From Chitinophaga cymbidii (GTDB taxonomy: Bacteria; Bacteroidota; Bacteroidia; Chitinophagales; Chitinophagaceae): a DNA stretch of 64,000 nucleotides. Numbering within the stretch: position 1 is the first letter of the stretch; each line of letters starts with the position of its first letter. Below, piece by piece: positions 1 through 6,180 of this stretch. A model generated the notes under the pieces. The model saw nothing but the letters and a program-made list of their open reading frames with translations. It was not told the origin of the DNA and made no database searches. The translations under genes and the position numbers were made by a program. The DNA lies in assembly GCF_007992715.1 (NCBI RefSeq), contig NZ_BKAU01000001.1, forward strand, positions 1,364,001 to 1,428,000, read 5' to 3'.

Positions 1-1
1 C

Positions 2-334
2 TCCTATACGCTGTATACGGTCGGCATCGCTACGCTGCTGCTGTCTGTCATGATCTACTTCATAGAGATCAGGAAGGCGCGCGCCGGTACCTATTTCTTT
101 GAAGTTTTCGGGAAGAACCCGCTGTTCATTTATGTGATGTCTGGCGTGGTAGTGAGGTTATACGGACTGATCATCATCAACGATCAGAATTTTTATGGAT
201 GGTTGTACACGCACGTGTTTCAGCCGGTGTTCGGGAATTATACGGGGTCGTTCCTGTTTGGCATCTTCCACGTGCTGTTGTTGTGGTTATTGGGTTGGTG
301 GATGGATAGAAAGAAGATATACATCCGGGTGTGA
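2..334 (+). CDS. C-terminal part of DUF5009/HGSNAT-like membrane acyltransferase (5' truncated by window)
   Basis: The reading frame is open from the first bases of the window to a TGA at 332-334, so only about the last 110 residues are present. They form hydrophobic segments around the sequence FGKNPLFIYVMSG and end with a membrane segment followed by a short basic tail (WWMDRKKIYIRV). A GKNPLFIY element with late transmembrane helices is typical of the C-terminus of the DUF5009 / heparan-alpha-glucosaminide N-acetyltransferase-like family, inner-membrane proteins thought to acetylate sugars using cytoplasmic acetyl-CoA. The catalytic part lies outside the window, so substrate and exact family stay inferred. 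It is convergent with rtcB, with only 7 bases between the stop codons and no hairpin there. Confidence 0.65.
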   Translation, partial: SYTLYTVGIATLLLSVMIYFIEIRKARAGTYFFEVFGKNPLFIYVMSGVVVRLYGLIIINDQNFYGWLYTHVFQPVFGNYTGSFLFGIFHVLLLWLLGWWMDRKKIYIRV

Positions 335-341
335 TTGACCA

Positions 342-1751
342 TCAATCTTCTCTCGGCCCGCCTTCCGCCATCCGCACGATCTTCGGGTGGAACTTGCCCA
401 CCACGTCCACCAGTGCGGTCTGTGCTTTCATCACGGTTTCGATGTCCTTGTAAGCGCCGGGGGCTTCGTCCAGCCCACCGCCGATGAGCTTCACTTTGTG
501 CTCCTGCAGGAGCTTGTTCAGCTCGTGCCCGGTAAAGGACTGTGTGGCTTTGGAACGGCTCATCTGCCTCCCGGCGCCATGTGACGCGGAATCCAGCGAT
601 GCCGCTTCACCACGGCCGCGCACAATGAAACCCGGTGCGGTCATAGACCCTGGTATCACACCGAGTACACCTTTGCCTGCCGGCGTAGCGCCCTTCCGGT
701 GTACCACCAGCTCTTCTCCGCCATGCGTTTCCTTCCAGGCGAAATTGTGGTGGTTCTCTACCCTCGCCAGCAGTTGTCCGCCTACGGCCCGGACCAGTCT
801 TTTATGGATCTGGTGGTGACAGGCAGAGGCGTAATCTCCGGCGAGGTTCATAGCCAGCCAGTATTCCTGTCCTGCTTCGCTGTCCAGTTCTAACCAGGCG
901 AGGTGCTGCACTTCCCGTGGCAGCGGCGTGATCTCGCGCGCCACTTTGGTATAATGCCCCGCGATCTGGGCGCCCAGGCCACGGGAACCGGAATGCGACA
1001 ACAAACCGATATACCGGCCGGGCGGCAGCGCCCATTCGTTGTCAGCATCGGTAATGTCCACCAGTCCCCATTCCACAAAGTGGTTACCGGAACCGGAGGT
1101 GCTCAGCTGCGCGGCCGCTTTCTGATGCAGGTGCTTCAGCAACCCGATCTCGCTGAAGGCAGGATGTTCCAGCACTTCGTCTTCCAGCCGGGGCTTCCAT
1201 TCAGCGCCGGCGCCGAACACCGTGCCGGCGATCAGCTCGCGCTTGAATACGGAGGCGTTCTTTTCCAGCTGTTCCTGCGGGATGTCCAGGATGCTCAGGC
1301 ACATCCGGCAGCCGATGTCAACACCTACGCCGTAGGGGATCACCGCATTCCTCACGGCGAGCACGCCGCCGATCGGCAGGCCATAACCCTGGTGGGCATC
1401 CGGCATCAATGCGCCGGCGGCGGTCACGGGCAGGCGCATGGCGTAATTCATCTGGCTGATAGCGCCTTCGTCTATAAATTCCTTTCCGTATACGGCATAG
1501 TCTGCCGGCGCTTCATTTAAGGCGATCTCCTTTGATTCTTCCACGATCAGCTTCTCCGCGATCTTTCCGAGGTGTTCGTCTTCACGGTAGGCTTCCGGTT
1601 CCTGCAGCACTTTCTGCAGCAGAGCCAGTGCATCGTTTTGTGAATGATGTTTATAGTGCTGCTCCATCACGGTGATGGCCACACTGATGACGGGGGATTC
1701 CGGGAACCCGATGTTCCGGAGGTCTTTACCCCGCAATTTTAACTTTGCCAT
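342..1751 (-). CDS. rtcB: RNA-splicing ligase RtcB
   Basis: 469 residues, full length. RtcB is a Mn- and GTP-dependent RNA ligase joining 2',3'-cyclic phosphate or 3'-phosphate ends to 5'-OH ends in RNA repair or tRNA splicing. Visible signatures are PDAHQGYG (about 117-124), the metal-binding GVDIGCRM (143-150) with its Cys, SGSGNHFVEWG (220-229), SHSGSRGLG (252-260), and HGAGRQMSR (391-399), whose His is the residue guanylylated in characterised RtcB proteins. No archease or rtcA lies nearby. The ATG at 1751 follows a stem-loop and a small ORF, so the gene may be translated from a structured leader (see 1765-2029). Confidence 0.95.
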   Translation of the reverse strand: MAKLKLRGKDLRNIGFPESPVISVAITVMEQHYKHHSQNDALALLQKVLQEPEAYREDEHLGKIAEKLIVEESKEIALNEAPADYAVYGKEFIDEGAISQMNYAMRLPVTAAGALMPDAHQGYGLPIGGVLAVRNAVIPYGVGVDIGCRMCLSILDIPQEQLEKNASVFKRELIAGTVFGAGAEWKPRLEDEVLEHPAFSEIGLLKHLHQKAAAQLSTSGSGNHFVEWGLVDITDADNEWALPPGRYIGLLSHSGSRGLGAQIAGHYTKVAREITPLPREVQHLAWLELDSEAGQEYWLAMNLAGDYASACHHQIHKRLVRAVGGQLLARVENHHNFAWKETHGGEELVVHRKGATPAGKGVLGVIPGSMTAPGFIVRGRGEAASLDSASHGAGRQMSRSKATQSFTGHELNKLLQEHKVKLIGGGLDEAPGAYKDIETVMKAQTALVDVVGKFHPKIVRMAEGGPRED

Positions 1752-1764
1752 GTTGTTGTTATCA

Positions 1765-1787
1765 AATGGCTGAACATGTCAGCCATT
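1765..1787 (-). promoter_or_regulatory. Perfect stem-loop between the small upstream ORF and rtcB
   Basis: AATGGCTGA (1765-1773) and TCAGCCATT (1779-1787) form a perfect 9-bp stem with a 5-base loop. On the minus strand it contains the stop codon of the 67-residue ORF (TGA, 1779-1781) and ends 13 bases before the rtcB ATG. No T-run follows, so it is not a normal intrinsic terminator. It could influence access to the rtcB start or mRNA processing; that role is inferred. Confidence 0.45.
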
Positions 1788-1982
1788 GTTCATCTTCAAA
1801 TTCTGTTCCTTTCTGTGCTGCTTACCTTTTTGCCGGTCCGCCCCATGAGGCAGGAGGGCCAGCAGCAATCTGCCGCCGTTGTCATCGTATTGCCCGTCGT
1901 ACCGCACGTGGTATATGTTGGATAATGCCGCGAGGCGGCCTTTGCGGGTATCGATATAGGCAGGTCTTTTTGTCCGTTTCAT
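1779..1982 (-). CDS. Small hypothetical protein upstream of rtcB (67 residues)
   Basis: I do not recognise a family. The product is basic and polar, with no signal peptide or membrane segment: it starts MKRTKRPAYIDTRKG, includes YHVRYDGQYDDNGGRLLLALL, and ends in a Lys/Arg/His/Gln-rich tail. The ATG at 1982 follows an A-rich stretch containing AACAG, a weak leader usual for this phylum. It precedes rtcB in the same direction by 27 bases and follows the DinB-gene terminator, so it probably shares a transcript with rtcB. Coding status is uncertain: it could be a regulatory leader ORF or chance reading frame in a structured leader. Confidence 0.4.
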   Translation of the reverse strand: MKRTKRPAYIDTRKGRLAALSNIYHVRYDGQYDDNGGRLLLALLPHGADRQKGKQHRKEQNLKMNNG

Positions 1983-2003
1983 CTGTTCTGTTTTTTTTGT
2001 GGT

Positions 2004-2029
2004 CAGATGGAACCTTACGGTGCCATCTG
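2004..2029 (-). promoter_or_regulatory. Stem-loop with GNRA-type tetraloop in the rtcB leader
   Basis: CAGATGG (2004-2010) pairs with CCATCTG (2023-2029), and after one mismatch ACC pairs with GGT. Read on the minus strand the loop is GUAA, a GNRA tetraloop. The element sits just downstream of the DinB terminator and 21 bases before the small ORF, as a 5' stabilising hairpin or a regulatory leader would. A TAAATTTTG-like minus-7 box overlaps the terminator immediately upstream. Function is inferred from structure only. Confidence 0.4.
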
Positions 2030-2040
2030 TTCAAAATTTA

Positions 2041-2067
2041 AAAGCCCGGCTTACACAGCCGGGCTTT
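2041..2067 (-). terminator. Intrinsic terminator after the DinB-like gene
   Basis: AAAGCCCGGC (2041-2050) and GCCGGGCTTT (2058-2067) form a perfect 10-bp stem with a 7-base loop. On the minus strand it is followed by TAAATTTT, and it lies 24 bases beyond the stop codon of the gene at 2092. Confidence 0.85.
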
Positions 2068-2091
2068 GCCTGTTTGTGTAATTGAATTGTT

Positions 2092-2658
2092 TTATATCAG
2101 CACTTCGCTGTCCTCAAACTGTTCGCGCAGCTCCAGCATCTGCGACTGGTGCCTGGCGATGTGGCGGGTAAGGAAGTAGATATATTGATAGATATCCAGC
2201 TTGCCAAGGTCGTTTACCGTCATCATCGTTTTCACCAGCCGGCCTTCGCCGTTCTTGAGCAGGCTCAGGTTATACATGCACTGCGCGAACTGCTGCTTGA
2301 GCAGGGCCCTCACTTCTTCCATATCCCTGATGCCGGTGGGTTCCAGGTGCTCGGGGTTCACCCATCCGAAAGACTTGCTGCTGACTGTTTCTATCTGCCT
2401 GAATTTTTCTTCATAGTCATGCGGCGCCATCAGGATGAGGCCATCCAGCTTACGCGCCAGCGCCCTGCGGGTGCCTTTATTGATAATGAGTAAGAGGAAG
2501 TAGTTGGTCAGGCTGATGTGTTCCAGTACCTCACGAATGTTCCATTGTTCCGGTGAAGGTTTGAAGTGCAGCAGATCCTCATCCAGCTGGAACCAGCGGT
2601 CCAGTTCCCGGAAGTTGTTTACCAGGGCCTCTCTTACGAATTGTACTACGTTTCTCAT
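2092..2658 (-). CDS. DinB-like four-helix-bundle protein
   Basis: About 188 residues from the ATG at 2658. The opening MRNVVQFVREALVNNFRELD followed by KPSPEQWNIREVLEHIS resembles the DinB/YfiT-like superfamily, in which a Trp-x-x-x-x-hydrophobic-x-H motif on helix 2 helps bind metal; EQWNIREVLEHI fits that helix, and a later HIARHQSQM could supply a C-terminal His. Such proteins include thiol S-transferases, but many are uncharacterised. The frame is open upstream to 2805, yet that extension runs through a terminator-like hairpin, so I chose the internal ATG; 2706 is another option. It stands alone between terminators. Confidence 0.65.
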   Translation of the reverse strand: MRNVVQFVREALVNNFRELDRWFQLDEDLLHFKPSPEQWNIREVLEHISLTNYFLLLIINKGTRRALARKLDGLILMAPHDYEEKFRQIETVSSKSFGWVNPEHLEPTGIRDMEEVRALLKQQFAQCMYNLSLLKNGEGRLVKTMMTVNDLGKLDIYQYIYFLTRHIARHQSQMLELREQFEDSEVLI

Positions 2659-2770
2659 TGCTCTTGTTTTTGGGGCAATCACTTTTTTCACAAAAGCGGT
2701 TACCATGTTTATATATAGATGTTCATATTGTTCATTTTCCACAGACCCTTTTACAGGCCAGGTTAAATAA

Positions 2771-2803
2771 AAAGCCCGGCGCGCTTTGCTTGCGGACCGG
2801 GCC
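2771..2803 (-). terminator. Terminator-like hairpin
   Basis: GCCCGG (2774-2779) pairs with CCGGGC (2797-2802), with further partial pairing inside. On the minus strand the stem is followed by TTTTTATTTA. It would end a minus-strand transcript coming from the small ORF at 2833-2940 or from readthrough of the 21-codon gene. Confidence 0.6.
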
Positions 2804-2832
2804 ATATAACGTTAACGTTCTTATCGTTTACA

Positions 2833-2940
2833 TCATAACATACCTTCTCCGCCGGGACTGTGCCACATACACTTTCCCCCTGGCGCTTTTGCCATGCATT
2901 GCTTCTCTACAGATACTATGTTTGTCAGTTCCTTCTTCAT
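2833..2940 (-). CDS. Candidate 35-residue ORF between two terminators
   Basis: An ATG at 2938-2940 opens a 35-codon frame ending TGA at 2833-2835. The peptide begins MKKELTNIVSVEKQCMAKAP and continues with a Gly-rich part holding a second Cys and a Trp (GGKCMWHSPGGEG). No family is recognised. It lies between hairpin terminators at 2960-2984 and 2771-2803. The Lys-rich start and two Cys are compatible with a small secreted or modified peptide, but no modifying enzyme or exporter is adjacent. The frame could be chance. Confidence 0.25.
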   Translation of the reverse strand: MKKELTNIVSVEKQCMAKAPGGKCMWHSPGGEGML

Positions 2941-2959
2941 TACATCACCAAAACAAAAA

Positions 2960-2984
2960 AGGCCCCGCATTTCCTGCGGGACCT
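2960..2984 (-). terminator. Intrinsic terminator of the 21-codon micro-gene
   Basis: AGGCCCCGCA (2960-2969) and TGCGGGACCT (2975-2984) form a 10-bp stem with one mismatch and a 5-base loop. On the minus strand it is followed by TTTTTTG, 24 bases beyond the stop of the micro-ORF at 3009. Confidence 0.8.
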
Positions 2985-3008
2985 CTGTTATATCTTAGAT
3001 AACTTCTG

Positions 3009-3074
3009 TTATTTCCAGTTATAACTGCCCGCAACCAGCCTCTTCGCGTGCTTCTGCATGCGTTTAGAGACCAT
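3009..3074 (-). CDS. Candidate 21-residue basic microprotein
   Basis: ATG at 3072-3074, TAA at 3009-3011. The peptide starts MVSKRMQKHAKRLVAG and ends SYNWK; about a third of the residues are Lys, Arg or His. It is too short for normal gene callers. Support comes from context: a TACTTTTG minus-7 box lies about 53 bases upstream on the same strand, a strong intrinsic terminator lies 24 bases downstream, and no other gene uses either. That gives a discrete transcript of roughly 150 bases. The composition suggests nucleic-acid or ribosome binding, as in tiny ribosomal proteins, but this is inference. A small regulatory RNA is the alternative. Confidence 0.45.
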   Translation of the reverse strand: MVSKRMQKHAKRLVAGSYNWK

Positions 3075-3126
3075 TACCTTATATGTACAATTGCGTGACA
3101 CTGCTTTCAGTTTTGTTTTACTAATG

Positions 3127-3134
3127 CAAAAGTA
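3127..3134 (-). promoter_or_regulatory. Promoter minus-7 box for the micro-gene
   Basis: Minus-strand TACTTTTG matches TAnnTTTG exactly, and an ATTG lies 21 bases upstream as a weak minus-33. The predicted start is near 3120, leaving a leader of about 45 bases before the ATG at 3074. Confidence 0.55.
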
Positions 3135-3256
3135 AAAAGTATTTTTCTCCTGTCACAATTTTTTTGGTTAAAAAATTGTTTCTTCTGCATTTTTTTTATA
3201 AACCGCATTCGTCATCCCGGATCATCGTATCCGGACCTTCAAACAGTGTTCGTCCT

Positions 3257-4339
3257 TTAAAACAATCTCAACTGGCTCTGCGGCCGCTGGAACAAGCTGG
3301 TATTGAACTCGAACCGCTCCTGGTTCAGCCCTGTCCGTTTCGCCTGTACCCTGAACTGCTGCCTGATTATTTCCGCGATATTGCCATCGCCGCGCATGCG
3401 CCGGCCGAAATCGCTGTCATTCACCTGCCCGCCATGCATGCTTTCTATCATATGCCATACTTTGTCCGCCCGGTCCGGGAAGTTCTTGTACAGCCAGTCG
3501 TTAAAGATGATCTTCACCGCATCATTGAGCCGCACCACCGTATAGCCGGCGAACTTCGCGCCCTGCTCCGCCGCCGCTTCCAGCAGCCGCGGTATTTCAT
3601 GATCGTTCAGGCCGGGGATGATCGGCGCCGTCATCACCCCCACGGGCACACCCAGCTCGCTCAGTTCCCGCAATATGCGCAAACGCTGTGTGGCGGTAGT
3701 TGTCCGTGGCTCCATCTTCTGCCGGAGATCTTCCTGCATGGTGGTCAGCGATACGAACACACACACCAGGTTATGCTCCGCCATCTTCTGCAGGATATAT
3801 TTATCGCGCAATACCAGCGCATTCTTCGTAATGATACCCACCGGCTGCTTATACTCCCAGGCCACTTCCAGCAATTGCCGCGTCAGCCACATCTTCCGCT
3901 CCAGCGGCTGATAACAGTCCGTGTTGCCGGAAAGCGAGATCGGCTTCGGCACCCATTTCTTGTTATCCAGGAACTTCCGCAGCAACTCCGGCGCATTGTG
4001 CTTTGCCACGATCTTCCGCTCGAAATCCAGCCCGGCGCTGAAGCCCCAGTACTGATGCGAATTGCGCGCATAACAATAAATGCATCCGTGCTCACAACCC
4101 TGGTAAGGGTTCATCGAATACCACATGCCTACATCGGGACTATCTACCTTATTAACCAGGGTCTTCGCACGTTCTTCAAAGATCTGCGTCGGCGTATCGG
4201 CCTGCCACCACTCGTCTATGCCTTCCACATGTTCCTGCGCGTATTCCTGCGCCAGGTACCTGTTCTTAGGATTAAGCTGCGCGCCTCTACCTTTATAGTA
4301 AGGGTTTTCCCGGGGTTCTTCGGAAAAAGGGATCGTCAT
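3257..4339 (-). CDS. PA0069/Rv2578c-family radical SAM protein
   Basis: About 360 residues from the ATG at 4339; the frame is open further upstream, but MTIPFSEEPRENPYYKGRGAQLNP is the natural family N-terminus. The cluster motif is in YQGCEHGCIYCYARNSHQYWG, a CxxxCxYC arrangement for a 4Fe-4S cluster and S-adenosylmethionine. The family is related to spore photoproduct lyase, but its reaction is unknown to me. TGNTDCYQPLERK and later basic segments agree with family members. An inverted repeat overlaps its promoter (4353-4370), suggesting a repressor. It is followed after more than 200 bases by the micro-gene region. Confidence 0.85.
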   Translation of the reverse strand: MTIPFSEEPRENPYYKGRGAQLNPKNRYLAQEYAQEHVEGIDEWWQADTPTQIFEERAKTLVNKVDSPDVGMWYSMNPYQGCEHGCIYCYARNSHQYWGFSAGLDFERKIVAKHNAPELLRKFLDNKKWVPKPISLSGNTDCYQPLERKMWLTRQLLEVAWEYKQPVGIITKNALVLRDKYILQKMAEHNLVCVFVSLTTMQEDLRQKMEPRTTTATQRLRILRELSELGVPVGVMTAPIIPGLNDHEIPRLLEAAAEQGAKFAGYTVVRLNDAVKIIFNDWLYKNFPDRADKVWHMIESMHGGQVNDSDFGRRMRGDGNIAEIIRQQFRVQAKRTGLNQERFEFNTSLFQRPQSQLRLF

Positions 4340-4352
4340 CTGCACTAATAAT

Positions 4353-4370
4353 TTTAGTAAAAATACTAAA
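4353..4370 (-). promoter_or_regulatory. Inverted repeat overlapping the radical SAM gene promoter
   Basis: TTTAGTA (4353-4359) and TACTAAA (4364-4370) are perfect inverted arms around AAAA. On the minus strand the right arm creates TATTTTTA, close to the minus-7 consensus, 14 bases before the ATG at 4339. Symmetry over a promoter suggests an operator; the regulator is unknown. Confidence 0.4.
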
Positions 4371-4389
4371 TAAATTAGCACAGCCCAAA

Positions 4390-6168
4390 TTAAATAATTT
4401 CCATTTGCTTCATCAGGAAAGTGGCGTTCTTGTTCCGCGCAATGCCGGGGCGCATGCGGTAATCGAAGTGCAGCTGCCCGTTATCCAGGCTGCTTTCAAA
4501 GCAGTAATTGCGGATCTGCTGCGGGTATTCCTGCTCCAGCCCGCCCAGCTCGAGGTCGTGCGTGGCGATCATACCAAGACAGCTGTAATGGAGGAAATGC
4601 CGGATCAGCTCACGCGAACCGGCCAGCTTGTCTTCCGAATTGGTGCCTTTCAATATTTCGTCGAGGATAATGAATACGGTCTGCCCGCTTTTCAACACTT
4701 TGATGATATGCTGCAACCGCTGCAGCTCGGCCTGGAAGTACGAGGTATGCCGGGCGATGGAATCGCGGATGCGCATGGAAGTCATGATCCGCAGGGGATA
4801 ACAGGAAAAACGGGAAGCACATACCGGCGCGCCGGTCATGGCCAGCAGCCAGTTCACGCCAACGCTTCGCAGGAAAGTGCTTTTGCCGGACATGTTGGAA
4901 CCGGTAATAATATGGAACTGCTCTCCCTGCCCGATGCTGCAATCATTCGCCACCCGTTCCCCCGCGGGGATCAGCGGATGACCAACAGCTGCGCCGTTTA
5001 CGCCGGGCTGCGCGCTGATCTCGGGGTACGTGTAGCCGGGATGGTTATACGCAAATGTCGCCAGGCTGTTCGCCGTTTCCATACGCGCGATCACATCAAA
5101 CCATTCTTCCACGTGGCCGCGGTAGGTGGATTTCCAGCGTTCCAGCCGGTAGGCGCAATGCAGGTCGTACAGGATGATCGAGTTCAGGAAGAAGCCGACC
5201 AGCAGGTTCAGGCGCTGGTCCAGCAAATTACTGATCCGCGCCAGCTGATGCAGTGCCTTGTCCGCCTCCGAAGCCGTGCGCTGCCGGGCTTCCAGCCAGG
5301 GAACGCCCTTCCAGTCCGCCTGCTTGATCATCAGCAACAAGGTCGCGAACTTCCGCAGCAGCTTCTCTTTGTTGGACAACAACATGTGCTGCGCATTCAC
5401 CTTTTTGACGTTCAATAATAATATAGACCAGTTGACGAGCAATAGCAGGATGATCGGAGCGTAATCGCCGCTGTAAGCATAGTACGCAATGGCCGCCAGC
5501 AGCAGCGCGGGAACCGTCCAGCACAGCACCAGCAACACGCGGCGGTGCAGGAATTCCATCGGCGCGTCCAGCCAGCGGCGGATGCCTTTCACATCGTCGC
5601 TGCCTTCGTTCGATAATTGGGCATGCGCCGTATAATGCTGGCGAAAATCGATCTGTTCTGATAGCTTTTTTACTGCGGCCTGCATCGCCCGGACCTCTTC
5701 CGCGTTCTGCAAAGGCTGCCGCAGCGCTCCCGCAAGATGCTGGCGGCCGGACCGCGTGCCGGTGCGGTTCAGGTGCTGGAAAAGCGAGGAGGGGCCGAAA
5801 ACATCCAGGTCGCCGGAAAAATCGTGCGCATCATCTATAAACTCTTCTCCATTGTCAAAGTCCGCTTCATGTTGCGTGACCACTTTCAACTCTTTCGCAT
5901 TCAGGTCCAGCAAAGCCTGCACAAGCGCCTGCCGGTCTTTCGCCCGCTGGTAAAACACCAGCGACGCCACAAATACGATGACCAGCGCCATGGCTATCAA
6001 TAGCCAGGTGAGCATAAACGAAGATGAAACATACTGGTAGCCGAAAAAAAGTACGCCGATAAAGCATACCAGCCTCGCCACGCTAAGGTTCCGGAGGTGC
6101 GCTTCAGTCTGCGCCAGTTGCTTTTTGAATACGCTGATGCGTTGTTGATAAGTTGATGCGGGTTGCAT
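4390..6168 (-). CDS. Membrane-anchored MutS-like ATPase
   Basis: 592 residues. The C-terminal third is a MutS-type ABC ATPase: Walker A GSNMSGKSTF (about 423-432), Walker B region FIILDEILKGTNSED (500-513) and ATHDLELG (534-541). The N-terminal mismatch-recognition domain of MutS1 is absent, and so is the Smr nuclease domain of MutS2. There is instead a hydrophobic pair near residues 33-73 and another near 208-255, predicting membrane attachment. Such MutS-like proteins are widespread in Bacteroidota, without a role known to me; calling it mismatch repair would be unsafe. It ends 50 bases before the radical SAM gene, and IcmF ends 12 bases upstream, so these three may be co-transcribed. Confidence 0.85.
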   Translation of the reverse strand: MQPASTYQQRISVFKKQLAQTEAHLRNLSVARLVCFIGVLFFGYQYVSSSFMLTWLLIAMALVIVFVASLVFYQRAKDRQALVQALLDLNAKELKVVTQHEADFDNGEEFIDDAHDFSGDLDVFGPSSLFQHLNRTGTRSGRQHLAGALRQPLQNAEEVRAMQAAVKKLSEQIDFRQHYTAHAQLSNEGSDDVKGIRRWLDAPMEFLHRRVLLVLCWTVPALLLAAIAYYAYSGDYAPIILLLLVNWSILLLNVKKVNAQHMLLSNKEKLLRKFATLLLMIKQADWKGVPWLEARQRTASEADKALHQLARISNLLDQRLNLLVGFFLNSIILYDLHCAYRLERWKSTYRGHVEEWFDVIARMETANSLATFAYNHPGYTYPEISAQPGVNGAAVGHPLIPAGERVANDCSIGQGEQFHIITGSNMSGKSTFLRSVGVNWLLAMTGAPVCASRFSCYPLRIMTSMRIRDSIARHTSYFQAELQRLQHIIKVLKSGQTVFIILDEILKGTNSEDKLAGSRELIRHFLHYSCLGMIATHDLELGGLEQEYPQQIRNYCFESSLDNGQLHFDYRMRPGIARNKNATFLMKQMEII

Positions 6169-6180
6169 GACCGAAAGATA

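Noticed and set aside
2659-2805. N-terminal extension of the DinB-like protein to 2805
   Set aside because: The extension would translate through a terminator-like hairpin, and the family fold begins near MRNVVQFVREAL. Start at 2658 preferred.
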